64,000 nt of DNA from Nisaea acidiphila (lineage in GTDB: Bacteria; Pseudomonadota; Alphaproteobacteria; Thalassobaculales; Thalassobaculaceae), in the NCBI RefSeq assembly GCF_024662015.1, contig NZ_CP102480.1:4458501-4522500 (forward strand). The letters run 5' to 3'. Shown piece by piece: positions 8,109-16,860 of the stretch (the stretch's first letter is position 1; each line of letters opens with the position of its first letter). Both the position numbers and the translations under genes were made by a program. The notes beneath the pieces were generated by a model. That model worked only from the letters and a program-made list of their open reading frames with translations, did not search any database and was not told the DNA's origin.

Positions 8109-8993
8109 TCAGGCAGATCCCAGCAGGAGCTGTCGGTTCTCCCGAAAACTCTCGGTTACCCAATCGATCGCGCGGCGTATGTACTGCAATTCCGCGTTCT
8201 CCGGCGGGACGATGAGCCAATAGTCGGCTGCGATTTCTTCGATCGGCGCCGATGCGCGGCCGAGGCGCGGGTCGCTGTCTCCGACATAGCAGGGGAGGAG
8301 GCCAAGTCCGGTCCCTGAGGCGATGGCCTCACGCGTGAGGTCCGTCGTCGTCACCCTGGCCGCCGGGCGCCGTCCGTCGAGGCGTTCGTCGAGCCAGCGC
8401 ATGCTCCTGTAATGCCCTTGTTCTTCCGTGAAAAGGACCCAGTCGCAGCTCGTGAAGCGCTGCTCGGTTCGGGCTTCCGGATTGCGTTCCAGAAATTGGC
8501 AGGCGCCGTAAATCGCCGAGCGCATCGTTCCGATGCGCCGGGTCTTGAACTTGCCGCTGAGCGGGAGCCCGTGCCGGACGGCGAGATCTGCTTCCCTGCG
8601 CGCGAAACTCTCGGTGAGCTCGGAATGCACAAGTTCGACGGCGAGCCCGTGATGCCAGGCGTTTGCCAGTCGGCCGGCAAGAAAAGCGGCCGGCCACTCC
8701 ATTGCGCTGATCCGAACGGTGCCACCCGCCGGCTCTTGCAGATAATCGCTCTGCCGGGCCAACTCCGCCGCCGCCTTTTCCATCGACTCCGCGGTCGGCC
8801 GCAGGGAGGTACCTGCCGTCGTTAAGGTGAGACCGGTGCGTGCGCGGCTGAAGAGCGGCACCCCGAGCGCCGCTTCCAGCGCGCTCAGACGCCGGCCGGC
8901 GGTCGGCTGGCTGATCCCGAGACTGGCCGCTGCCCGGTGCAGGGTTCCTTCCCGCGCGATGGCGAGAAAAATTCTGAGATCATCCCAGTTCAT
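8109..8993 (-). CDS. LysR-family transcriptional regulator
   Basis: A 294-residue regulator beginning MNWDDLRIFLAIAREGT, with the helix-turn-helix (AAASLGISQPTAGRRLSALE) and GVPLFSRARTGLTLT. The open frame could begin at a TTG (9032), but the ATG at 8993 gives the conserved start. The C-terminal domain is of the short subtype that often regulates a neighbouring exporter or dehydrogenase. It is divergent from the DMT transporter at 9105, its most likely target. Confidence 0.9.
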   Translation of the reverse strand: MNWDDLRIFLAIAREGTLHRAAASLGISQPTAGRRLSALEAALGVPLFSRARTGLTLTTAGTSLRPTAESMEKAAAELARQSDYLQEPAGGTVRISAMEWPAAFLAGRLANAWHHGLAVELVHSELTESFARREADLAVRHGLPLSGKFKTRRIGTMRSAIYGACQFLERNPEARTEQRFTSCDWVLFTEEQGHYRSMRWLDERLDGRRPAARVTTTDLTREAIASGTGLGLLPCYVGDSDPRLGRASAPIEEIAADYWLIVPPENAELQYIRRAIDWVTESFRENRQLLLGSA

Positions 8994-9033
8994 GGGTATC
9001 CGATTGATACAAAAATGGATCGGTATGATCAAA

Positions 9034-9056
9034 AATATCGATATTCCTTCGAATAT
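9034..9056. promoter_or_regulatory. Overlapping palindromes between LysR and transporter
   Basis: AATATCGATATT (9034-9045) is a perfect 12-bp palindrome. It overlaps a second dyad, ATATTC-CTTC-GAATAT (9041-9056). Both lie in the 111-bp divergent region, in the place expected for a LysR operator. Confidence 0.4.
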
Positions 9057-9104
9057 GCATTGTCTATCTGAACGGGACCTCTTGTTCCGGAGTGCGGGGG
9101 AGCC

Positions 9105-10046
9105 ATGATGGGCGCCAAGACGACCGTTCTGATGGGGGCCGTCGGGTCCTGGGCTTTGCTTTTGGCGTTAAGCCGCGCCGCCATCCTCGGACTCGATCCG
9201 TGGATGTTCACATTCCTCCAACTGGCGTCAGGCGGGATCTTTCTGCTGGTTGTCTCGACAGGGGCGGTCTCGGAATCAAACGCCCTGCTGCGGACGGATA
9301 CCTGGCTCGTTGGCGCATTCAGGGTCGGAACCGCGGCGCTTTACATGGCTTCGCTGCTCCATGTCGACGTGATGCAGGCGAGTTTTTTCGGCTCGATCGG
9401 TGTTCCGGCGTCGGCACTCGCCGTCTGGCTGATGTTCGGACGTCGTCCGATGAATGCCGAGCTCTGGGGGCATCTACCGCTGATCGCCGGCGCGGCGACT
9501 GTGGCTTCCGGGTTCGATGACGGTTTTCTCAACCCCGCGGTCGGCCTGTTGCTGATCTCGCAATGTTGCGTTCTCGGCGCCAACCTGCTGGCGGAGCGTC
9601 ATCCGCATATGCAGGCGCTGGCGCCGCGCACGAGAATGAGGCTCACGGGCAGCGTCCTGGTCATTACCGCAGCAGGTTTCGCGGCATTGAGGTTTTTGCA
9701 GGATTTCGCCGGTTTGGCGGGATCGGAATCGGCTCACGAGCCGCCGGATCTGATGCAGCCGGAACTATGGATCGCCGGGCTCGGGCTCGGCGTTACGTTG
9801 CGCGGGCTGTCGACCTATCTCGGGTTTCGTGCGGCCGCTGTCGCGGGTACGCAAAACTACATGGCCGCGGTCCTGGCGCTTCCAGTTATCGGGGCACTGC
9901 TGGAAGCGGCGATTGCCTGGACCGGATACGGTTCTTGGCCGGAGGTATCCCGAAGCGATCTGATCGGCGGCGCGATGATCGTTTTCGGCGGCCTCGTCGT
10001 TGTGCTGGTCCGTGTGCGGGCGTCACAAGGGCAGGCAATTGCGTGA
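9105..10046 (+). CDS. DMT-superfamily (EamA-like) transporter
   Basis: A 313-residue polytopic membrane protein with about ten hydrophobic segments in two halves, e.g. VLMGAVGSWALLLAL at the N-terminus and LIGGAMIVFGGLVVVLV at the C-terminus. Family members export amino acids, metabolites or drugs. The start is an ATG-ATG after GGGGGAGCC. It is divergent from a LysR gene, which probably controls it. Substrate cannot be predicted. Confidence 0.8.
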   Translation: MMGAKTTVLMGAVGSWALLLALSRAAILGLDPWMFTFLQLASGGIFLLVVSTGAVSESNALLRTDTWLVGAFRVGTAALYMASLLHVDVMQASFFGSIGVPASALAVWLMFGRRPMNAELWGHLPLIAGAATVASGFDDGFLNPAVGLLLISQCCVLGANLLAERHPHMQALAPRTRMRLTGSVLVITAAGFAALRFLQDFAGLAGSESAHEPPDLMQPELWIAGLGLGVTLRGLSTYLGFRAAAVAGTQNYMAAVLALPVIGALLEAAIAWTGYGSWPEVSRSDLIGGAMIVFGGLVVVLVRVRASQGQAIA

Positions 10047-10059
10047 GGAACGAGGCAAG

Positions 10060-10089
10060 CGGCCGGGCCACATCGCTGCGGCCCGGCCG
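10060..10089. terminator. Bidirectional hairpin between convergent genes
   Basis: A perfect 10-bp stem (CGGCCGGGCC / GGCCCGGCCG) with a 10-nt loop lies in the 51-bp gap between the convergent transporter and yghU stops. T-tracts are weak on both sides, so it may act with Rho or only as an mRNA 3' stabiliser. Confidence 0.6.
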
Positions 10090-10097
10090 ACTTCCGT

Positions 10098-10958
10098 TCA
10101 GAGGCCGAGCTTGTCGATATCGGCAGCCGAATGCCGCTCTTCGAGAATCTCGTTCGGTTCGCCGTTGACACGGTTGACGACGCGCCCGCGCTTCACTGCC
10201 CGGCGGGCCGCGATTTCATTGGTCCAGCGCTGCACATTCTCGTAGCTGTCGACCTCAAGGAAGGTGCCGGCATCGCCATAGATCTTGCCTTGGGCGAGGA
10301 CGCCGTACCACGGCCAGACCGCGATATCCGCGATCGTGTAGTCGTCGCCGGCGAGATACCGTGTCTCGGCGAGACGGCGGTCAAGCACGTCCATCTGGCG
10401 CTTGGTTTCCATGGCGAAGCGATTGATCGGATATTCCCACTTTTCCGGGGCATAGGCATAGAAATGCCCGAAACCTCCGCCGAGATAGGGGGCGCTGCCC
10501 ATCTGCCAGAACAGCCAGTTCATGGTCTCGGCGCGCTTGGCCGGATCCGTCGGCAGGAACTCGCCGAACTTTTCGGCCAGGTAGAACAGGATCGAACCGG
10601 ATTCGAAAACCCGGACGGGCGCCGACGGATTGCTTCGGTCAAGCAGGGCGGGAATCTTCGAATTCGGGTTGATCTCGACAAAGCCGCTGCCGAACTGGTC
10701 GCCGTCGCCGATACGGATCGTATAGGCATCGTACTCGGCGCCCTTGTGCCCACGCTCGAGCAGTTCTTCGAGCATAACGGTAACCTTCACACCGTTCGGC
10801 GTGGCCAGCGAATAAAGTTGCAGCGGGTTGTTCCCGACGGGGAGTTCCTTCTCGTGGGTCGGCCCGGCGATCGGCCGGTTGGTGCTGGCGAATTTCCCGC
10901 CGTTTTCCTTGTCCCAGGTCCAGACTTTCGGCGGCGTATATGGCGCGACGTCGTTCAT
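10098..10958 (-). CDS. yghU: Glutathione-dependent disulfide-bond oxidoreductase YghU
   Basis: A 286-residue nu-class glutathione transferase. The N-terminal segment YTPPKVWTWDKENGGKFA, followed by NRPIAGPTHEKELPVG, is diagnostic of YghU. The thioredoxin-like domain (about 45-130) contains NGVKVTVMLEEL and the glutathione-binding ESGSILFYLAEKFG; the all-helical C-terminal domain follows (GDDYTIADIAVWPWYG). Known family members have disulfide reductase and peroxidase activity with two glutathiones bound per active site. It appears monocistronic. Confidence 0.95.
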   Translation of the reverse strand: MNDVAPYTPPKVWTWDKENGGKFASTNRPIAGPTHEKELPVGNNPLQLYSLATPNGVKVTVMLEELLERGHKGAEYDAYTIRIGDGDQFGSGFVEINPNSKIPALLDRSNPSAPVRVFESGSILFYLAEKFGEFLPTDPAKRAETMNWLFWQMGSAPYLGGGFGHFYAYAPEKWEYPINRFAMETKRQMDVLDRRLAETRYLAGDDYTIADIAVWPWYGVLAQGKIYGDAGTFLEVDSYENVQRWTNEIAARRAVKRGRVVNRVNGEPNEILEERHSAADIDKLGL

Positions 10959-11108
10959 GAGGTCCTATCCGTTCTTATTTGTTTTTCGGTGCGGGCTTTC
11001 GCCCCTGACCTTACGGCAAATGGGGGATGCTCGCCTATCAACAAGATGGTCGGGGCGGGGGGAGCCGGAAAGAGACCATTTCCCGTTCAACGGGTACCGC
11101 CGCCTGCA

Positions 11109-11702
11109 TCAGGTTTCGCCGGGAAGAGTGCGCCAGGCCGCATCGGTGCAGACGCGCTCTGCCCATTCGGCGCCCACGGGGGTTGGGGCTGCATCGCTTG
11201 CCAGCACCGGCAGGAGATGCAGGAGGAGAGCATAAGCGGCGCGCCAGGTCTGGAAGCGGAGGGTGTCGTCCGTCGTTCCAGCGGGCACCGGAAATCGGTT
11301 GACGCCGATGATCTGTCCCGAGTCGACAGGCAGTGTCATGGCATGTGCGGTGACGCCATAGGATCGCGCGCGCTCGCGGTGCGCGAATTCGATGGCGCGC
11401 AATCCTGGATACTCCGGAGGCCCCGGATGGAAATTCACCGGAGCGAGGCGCGTGGCTTTGAGGTAGCCGATAGGAACGATAACGTCGGTAACGAAACCGA
11501 TGAGACGGCCGGGAAATGGAGAGCCCTCGTCAAACGTGGCGTAGAGTCTGTCCAGTGCTTCCTTGCCCGGGACGGCTATCACTTCGTTGGGAAGTCCTCG
11601 CGCCGATATCATCGTGGATATGGCGGCGCAGGAGGTAACGTTCGAAAGAATTGCGAGTGATGGGGGAGGCATGCCTTCGGAAATTCCTCTATCGACTGTC
11701 AT
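11109..11702 (-). CDS. Formyltransferase-fold protein (Fmt/PurN superfamily)
   Basis: From ATG 11702 the product is 197 aa. It keeps the N-H-D catalytic set of N10-formyltetrahydrofolate-dependent formyltransferases: N90 and H92 in VNFHPGPPEYPG, and D127 in PVDSGQII. It lacks the C-terminal tRNA-binding domain of Fmt, so a small-molecule or sugar-amine acceptor is more likely. An upstream GTG at 11732 is possible. It is divergent from the methyltransferase at 11800, suggesting a shared regulatory region and perhaps a shared pathway. The acceptor is unknown. Confidence 0.75.
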   Translation of the reverse strand: MTVDRGISEGMPPPSLAILSNVTSCAAISTMISARGLPNEVIAVPGKEALDRLYATFDEGSPFPGRLIGFVTDVIVPIGYLKATRLAPVNFHPGPPEYPGLRAIEFAHRERARSYGVTAHAMTLPVDSGQIIGVNRFPVPAGTTDDTLRFQTWRAAYALLLHLLPVLASDAAPTPVGAEWAERVCTDAAWRTLPGET

Positions 11703-11799
11703 TGGTCCGTCCTCGCAGGAAGGCTGGGCCACTATTGCCCGACAGAGTGGTGCCGTTTAGCTTCAGGCCACGTATACGTTTTACCGGGCCGGAGTTGAA

Positions 11800-13044
11800 A
11801 TGTCCTTCGATCAGTCGCTCGTGGCGACATTCTATGAGAAACATCCTTATCCTTACCGCCCGTCAGGCAACTCAGGTGACGAGACGCTTATCGGTATTCC
11901 AAGCGATCTCAGATTTATCAATCACTACGTTTTTGGCGGGCGCCGCGATTTTAAGAAGAAGTTGCGTCTTCTGGTCGCGGGAGGCGGAACCGGCGATGCG
12001 TTGGTTGGTCTTGGCAGGCAAGTTTCCCGGCTCGGCTGCCCTGCGGAACTGGTCTACGTCGATCTATCGTCCCGCTCCCGCCAGATTGCCGAGGAGCGCT
12101 GCCGAAAGCTTGGACTGGAAGGAATCCGATTTCACACAGGCCGAATTCAGGACATTGCCGAGGCGGAGCCGGAGCCGTTCGATTATATCGACTTTTGCGG
12201 TGTGATTAATCATGTCGGAGAGCAGCAGGAAGTCGTTGATCTTCTTGCTACGCTGCTGGCCGAGGACGGCGGCATGGGCGTAATGGCCTACGGACAGCTC
12301 GGCAGGACGGGAGTTTATCATGTCCAGGACATGCTGCGAATGTCCGGAGCCGGGCATGAAGATGTGAAAATGGCGCGTGCTCTTCTCGGTGCTCTGCCGG
12401 AGACGAACTGGCACCGGCGCAACGCCATTTTTGCCCACACCGAGAACGAGCCGGATGTGGAAATTGCGGACCGTTACCTCAACCCGGCCGATCGCGCCTT
12501 CTCGGTCTCCGAACTACGCGACATCATGAATGCTGCCGGTCTGGAGATCGCTGCCTTCGTGCCGCCGCTTCTCTACGACGCAGCAACGGAAATTGCGGAT
12601 CGGGAGCTGCGCGAACGGATCGCCAAGCTTGCCTGGATAGACCGCTGTATATTCGCCGAGCTGTTTCACGGCGATATCGCGATGCATAATTTTTATGTCG
12701 TGAAAGCGGGACGGCGTCCTGACGCGGACCGGCTGCTTGGAGAAAAATCGGCGATCCCGATAATGACCAGCATTCCAACTGGGCAGGCGCCGACCGTTGC
12801 CAACGGGCGGTATGGCTTCAGTATGAAATTCGGCCCGCAAATCCGTCAGCTTGCGTTGCCGGGTACCGAGCACACAGCGGCGATCATTCGAGCGATCGAC
12901 GGCACGAAGACTCTGCAACAGATTCATCGGACCTTGCCCGGCAATCTCAGCTGGCGGCAGTTTCAGCGAGAGTTTGCGCTTGTCTATCGCGGCTTGAATG
13001 GCGCGGGCGAGATGGTTCTTTCCATGTCGCCGATCCCCCGTTGA
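11800..13044 (+). CDS. SAM-dependent methyltransferase with C-terminal helical domain (copy A)
   Basis: A 414-residue class I methyltransferase. It opens with an unusual tyrosine/proline signature (FYEKHPYPYR, residues 11-20). SAM motif I is AGGGTGDAL (60-68), the acidic residue ending strand 2 is D88, and the post-I region is FDYIDFCGVINHV. A roughly 120-residue C-terminal domain (IRAIDGTKTLQQIHRTLPG) resembles a small winged-helix/PqqD-like module. The protein at 13210-14430 on the other strand shares its whole architecture. Substrate unknown. Confidence 0.8.
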   Translation: MSFDQSLVATFYEKHPYPYRPSGNSGDETLIGIPSDLRFINHYVFGGRRDFKKKLRLLVAGGGTGDALVGLGRQVSRLGCPAELVYVDLSSRSRQIAEERCRKLGLEGIRFHTGRIQDIAEAEPEPFDYIDFCGVINHVGEQQEVVDLLATLLAEDGGMGVMAYGQLGRTGVYHVQDMLRMSGAGHEDVKMARALLGALPETNWHRRNAIFAHTENEPDVEIADRYLNPADRAFSVSELRDIMNAAGLEIAAFVPPLLYDAATEIADRELRERIAKLAWIDRCIFAELFHGDIAMHNFYVVKAGRRPDADRLLGEKSAIPIMTSIPTGQAPTVANGRYGFSMKFGPQIRQLALPGTEHTAAIIRAIDGTKTLQQIHRTLPGNLSWRQFQREFALVYRGLNGAGEMVLSMSPIPR

Positions 13045-13209
13045 TGAGGGTTTTTATCTGTGGGCGTGCAAGCTTGGTCGCGCACGGGAAGTTTGTGTCA
13101 TGGCGCTTTCCGCCGGCGTGATCCGCGTGTCGCGTGGATCCGCCAATTGCCATGTTCGGCATGCGCCGCCATCTGCGGACGAGGTGTTCAGATTGGGGCT
13201 GGCAGGGGG

Positions 13210-14430
13210 TCACCTTCTCGCGACGACGTGCAGCATGTCGAGGCTGGTCAGGAAGCGGTAAACGCGTTCGAATGCCTGTTCGAACTCTGACGGACCGATG
13301 TCGGCCCGTAATCTGCCGACTTGGACCGGTTCGCGCAGTTTCCCGATCAATTCGGCCTCAGCCGCGGTGAATTTCACCCCGACGGTCCGTTCTCTCCCAT
13401 CCATGCGCGTCTTCACGCTGATCGTGATCTTGCCGTCGTTCGCCGTCTGCATTTCGTCCGGTAAGATGATTGTTCCGCTGCTGAAGAGCTCGGAATTGGG
13501 ATCCTGCAGCGCTGTTTCCAGTGCGTTTCGCGGTGCCGACCGACGGGCGAACAGGAAATGTTTGTTTAAGTCGCCAATCAGCAGCTCCGCAACCCGTCTC
13601 CGGTCGCTGGATGAGAGGCCTGCTGCCGCGTCCGCTGCCGGTCCGCTCTTCAGGATGGCGACCGGGTCATAGAGTATGGGAGGCGTGAAACCAATCCATT
13701 CCAGCCCGGCGGTGGCGAAAATGTCCTCAAGTTCGCCGGTGCTGAAAGCACGGTCACGTGGATTGAGCAGAGCGTCGGCGAATTCTACGTCGTCGGCCGC
13801 CACCAAATGCGGATAGAGAGGGCTTTTTCGCAGCCAGTTGTTTGTAGGCAGAGTTTTGAGAACGGCACGTGCAATTCCGATGTCTGGGTGCGGGCCCAGG
13901 AGGCGGAAGATCAGCTCTTGGAAATCGTAGATGCCGGTACGCCCTGTACGTCCGTAAGCCATACAGGAAATGCTGCCGTCGGAGGTCAATACGCCGGCCA
14001 GCGCATTCACCGCGTGTTGCGCGTCTGCGACGTGATTGATGACACCCGTAAAATCTATAAAGTCGAAAAAACCATCTGTGTCCGGACTCAGAGCATTGAT
14101 GTCGCCGGTTCGGAATTCGATCTCTCTGATCCCGGCCGCTTCGGAGCGTGCTTCGGCGTATTTTCTCGATTCAGGCGAAATATCGAGATAAGTGAAGCGG
14201 GCATCCACGCCGAGTTCTTCGAAACCCTTGGCCAATAGACACAGGCCCATTCCCGAACCTCCGCCAGCGATAAGGACGCGTACCGGATCGTTCTTCGGCA
14301 CGACTCCGCCAAATCCATGGTGGATTGCCGCTGTGGCTTTGGGCCGTGCAGCGACGCCGGCCAATGGCAGGTCGCCGTCAAATCGGGGATAGGGACGATT
14401 GTCGTAGAATTCCTGAATCGCGTCTCTCAA
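13210..14430 (-). CDS. SAM-dependent methyltransferase with C-terminal helical domain (copy B)
   Basis: A 406-residue paralogue of copy A: FYDNRPYPRF (8-17), SAM motif I AGGGSGMGL (55-63), D83, FDFIDFTGVINHV, a LNPRDRAFS segment matching LNPADRAFS in copy A, and the same kind of C-terminal module (LIGKLREPVQVGRLRADIG). The two genes converge with 165 bp between stops. Similarity is clear but diverged across the full length, so the duplication is old or the copies arrived separately. Function unknown; a methyl transfer onto a peptide or lipid head group is only a guess. Confidence 0.8.
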   Translation of the reverse strand: MRDAIQEFYDNRPYPRFDGDLPLAGVAARPKATAAIHHGFGGVVPKNDPVRVLIAGGGSGMGLCLLAKGFEELGVDARFTYLDISPESRKYAEARSEAAGIREIEFRTGDINALSPDTDGFFDFIDFTGVINHVADAQHAVNALAGVLTSDGSISCMAYGRTGRTGIYDFQELIFRLLGPHPDIGIARAVLKTLPTNNWLRKSPLYPHLVAADDVEFADALLNPRDRAFSTGELEDIFATAGLEWIGFTPPILYDPVAILKSGPAADAAAGLSSSDRRRVAELLIGDLNKHFLFARRSAPRNALETALQDPNSELFSSGTIILPDEMQTANDGKITISVKTRMDGRERTVGVKFTAAEAELIGKLREPVQVGRLRADIGPSEFEQAFERVYRFLTSLDMLHVVARR

Positions 14431-14534
14431 GGCCCTGTATCCAACACTGGCACTGCTTCGTGCGTTCTTTTTGAGCCGAACTTAACCACATCGCAAGTGA
14501 ACGGCGGATTTGCTTTGGACGAGTGCGGAGACGG

Positions 14535-15740
14535 TCACCGCCGTCCGTGGGCGAGCAGCCTGGATTGCGGCAGGGCACGGAGCTTCGCCATCGCAAGCAC
14601 ACCGAGAAAAGGGCCTGCGGCAAGCGGGACGAAGGCGCCTTCCCAGCCGAAGAGATCGACGAACCAGGGAACCGCATGAATGGTTCCGACGGTCAGGGTG
14701 AAGCCGATGCAGGTCTGCGTCGTTACCATGGTGCCGGCATAGTCTGGCGGTGCGAGTTCGATCACGCTGGCAGAAAACTGCGCCGAATCCGCGATGATCG
14801 AGATCCCCCAGACGACGCAGAGCAGAACGAGCACCCAGACCGGCATGCCGTAGACGAATCCCGCAACGAGGCAGCAGAAACCGCTCACGGTCATGCAGGC
14901 CATGGTGAGTCTGGTCCGGCCTATCCGATCCGCGAGCAAGCCGCCGAGAATGCTGCCGGCCGCGCCGGAGCCGATCATGGTGAAGGCGAGAAGTTTCGCG
15001 AGTTCTCCTGTACCGTCGCCGTCCGGTCTCAGAGAGAGGCTGGATGCGAGAAAGAGGGCGATCCAGGCCCAGACCGCGTAGAGTTCGACCATATGGCCGA
15101 AATATCCGAAACTCGCGTAGCGCAGGCTTGGGTCGGTCCAGGCCTGAAGCATCTGGGCAGGTTTGAACCGTGCCGCTCGATTGAAGGGGCGTCCGTGCTC
15201 GAACAGCAGAACCAGTAGGCCGCCGGCGGCGGCGAGCGCCGAACTCGCGGCGATGGTGAAACGCCAGTCCAGGCCGCCGAAAATATCGATCAGATGCGGG
15301 GCGCCGGAACCCAAAGTGAGCGCAGCCACCAGGATTCCGACAAGAAGCCCGCGGTCTTTTGCGGTCCAGGAAGACATCATGATCATGCCGACGGGATATA
15401 TCCCTGCCATGCAGGCGCCGACAACGAAGCGGAGGACCGGCATCCAGGGGCCGGCCGGGTCGATTGCGAAGGTCGCGAGATTGGCGCCCGCGGCGGCCAG
15501 AGCCGAGATCATGAAGAGGCGCTGCGGGTGAACCCGGTCGGCCAGCGTGAGGACAGCGCTTACGAGGGTCCCGGCGACAAAGCCGAACGAGACGGCGCTT
15601 GCCATCGCTGCGGCCTGCGCATCGCTAAGTACCATCTCGGCGCGGAGCCCGGGGATGATGGCAGAACCGGAGAACCAGAGCGTCATGGCAAGCACTTCGC
15701 ACAGGGTGAGAAGTGCCACGTTCCGCCATTTGCGGGTCAT
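14535..15740 (-). CDS. MFS transporter
   Basis: A 401-residue, 12-segment major facilitator. N-terminal half: TLCEVLAMTLWFSGSAIIPGL; the loop 2-3 motif is reduced (TLADRVHPQRLF), while the equivalent in the C-terminal half is canonical (GGLLADRIGRTRLT). The start ATG overlaps the stop of the GNAT gene by 4 bp, so the two form an operon. Probably an exporter or nitrate/cyanate-type permease; the substrate cannot be read from sequence. Confidence 0.85.
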   Translation of the reverse strand: MTRKWRNVALLTLCEVLAMTLWFSGSAIIPGLRAEMVLSDAQAAAMASAVSFGFVAGTLVSAVLTLADRVHPQRLFMISALAAAGANLATFAIDPAGPWMPVLRFVVGACMAGIYPVGMIMMSSWTAKDRGLLVGILVAALTLGSGAPHLIDIFGGLDWRFTIAASSALAAAGGLLVLLFEHGRPFNRAARFKPAQMLQAWTDPSLRYASFGYFGHMVELYAVWAWIALFLASSLSLRPDGDGTGELAKLLAFTMIGSGAAGSILGGLLADRIGRTRLTMACMTVSGFCCLVAGFVYGMPVWVLVLLCVVWGISIIADSAQFSASVIELAPPDYAGTMVTTQTCIGFTLTVGTIHAVPWFVDLFGWEGAFVPLAAGPFLGVLAMAKLRALPQSRLLAHGRR

Positions 15741-16195
15741 TCGCAGGGAGTGTCCCTCAATACGTAAATCGCGTCCGGTTCATTCTCCTCGTTGGAGGAA
15801 CCGTCTCCGTAGGCGACACAGACGAATCCATGGCGCTCATAGAAGGCCCGTGCCCTGCTGTTCTTGAGGAAGACATAGAGCGAAAGGTCGCTGCCGGCGT
15901 ACGCCTTGAGGCTGTCGAGGAGACGCGTTCCGATACCCTTGCCCTGCGCACCGGGCGCAACATAGAGGTGATTGATATGATCCCGGCGAACGGCCGAAAA
16001 GCCGACAATCTCTCCCGACGTCTCGGCGATCGTGACCCGGTCCGAGGCAAGAACCACCCGCTCCATCCAGCATCGTGTCTCGTTCTCTGAATGCAATTCC
16101 GGCAGATAAGGCATGGCTTCGCGCCGAGCGGCTCTGAAGAGCGTGGTCAGGGCGTCAGCGTCCTCCCGACGCGCGGCGCGCAGTTCTACATTCAT
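15737..16195 (-). CDS. GNAT-family N-acetyltransferase
   Basis: A 152-residue acetyltransferase starting MNVELRAARREDADAL. The acetyl-CoA pyrophosphate loop is GAQGKGIGTRLL (Q/R-x-x-G-x-G/A) after LYVAP, and FYERHGF is the usual motif B ending. The open frame reaches 16255, but the ATG at 16195 gives the conserved GNAT start. It lies upstream of and overlaps the MFS gene, so acetylation and transport of the same compound is a reasonable inference. Confidence 0.88.
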   Translation of the reverse strand: MNVELRAARREDADALTTLFRAARREAMPYLPELHSENETRCWMERVVLASDRVTIAETSGEIVGFSAVRRDHINHLYVAPGAQGKGIGTRLLDSLKAYAGSDLSLYVFLKNSRARAFYERHGFVCVAYGDGSSNEENEPDAIYVLRDTPCE

Positions 16196-16331
16196 GGAGC
16201 GTTTCCGGACCCAGGTCTTTTTGGCCAATGGGTTGTGCGCGTCTCTCCAGAACAATTCAACCCTTCAGTGATGCATGGGGACGGAGGGTCGGCTAAAAAG
16301 CAGCCGCAGACAAACCGTTGGAGAATTTCCG

Positions 16332-16850
16332 GTGCCCGCACTGATCAGGACCCTAAGGGGCCATACCCCCATAGTCGACGAGCCGGCATTCCTCGCTGAA
16401 ACCGCGGCGCTGATTGGGGACGTGACCGTCGGAGCGGAGAGCAGCATCTGGTACGGCGCGGTGCTGCGGGGCGACGACAATCCGATTACCGTCGGCCGCC
16501 GGAGCAATATCCAGGACGGAACCATCGTCCATGTCAGTTCGACCGGGCAAGGCACTGTTATCGGCGACGAGGTGTCGATCGGTCATGCCGCGATCATCCA
16601 TGCCTGTACGCTCGAGGACAGGTCCTTCGTCGGGATGGGGGCGACGGTGATGGACGGCGCGGTCGTCGAGAGCGGCGCAATGGTGGCCGCGGGTGCGCTC
16701 GTCGCTCCTGGCAAGATCGTTCGCGCCGGGCAGGTCTGGATGGGCAATCCCGGCCGCCACACCCGGGACCTGACCGAGGACGAGAAAAAATATCTGACCT
16801 ACGTTGCCACTCATTACTGGGAACTGGCGCAGGATTATCTCGGAGACTGA
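16332..16850 (+). CDS. Gamma-class carbonic anhydrase family protein
   Basis: A 172-residue left-handed beta-helix protein built of hexapeptide repeats (IGDVTVGAESSIWYGAVLRGD). The metal-binding His residues of the gamma-CA family are present in HVSSTGQG, then GHAAIIHACTLED. The GTG at 16332, preceded by GGAG, gives the conserved start; an in-frame ATG at 16275 would add 19 non-conserved residues. Family members are carbonic anhydrases or acyl-carnitine-like (CaiE/PaaY/YrdA) relatives, so activity is uncertain. It converges tightly (10 bp) on phaC. Confidence 0.88.
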   Translation: MPALIRTLRGHTPIVDEPAFLAETAALIGDVTVGAESSIWYGAVLRGDDNPITVGRRSNIQDGTIVHVSSTGQGTVIGDEVSIGHAAIIHACTLEDRSFVGMGATVMDGAVVESGAMVAAGALVAPGKIVRAGQVWMGNPGRHTRDLTEDEKKYLTYVATHYWELAQDYLGD

Positions 16851-16860
16851 AAGCCCGGGG

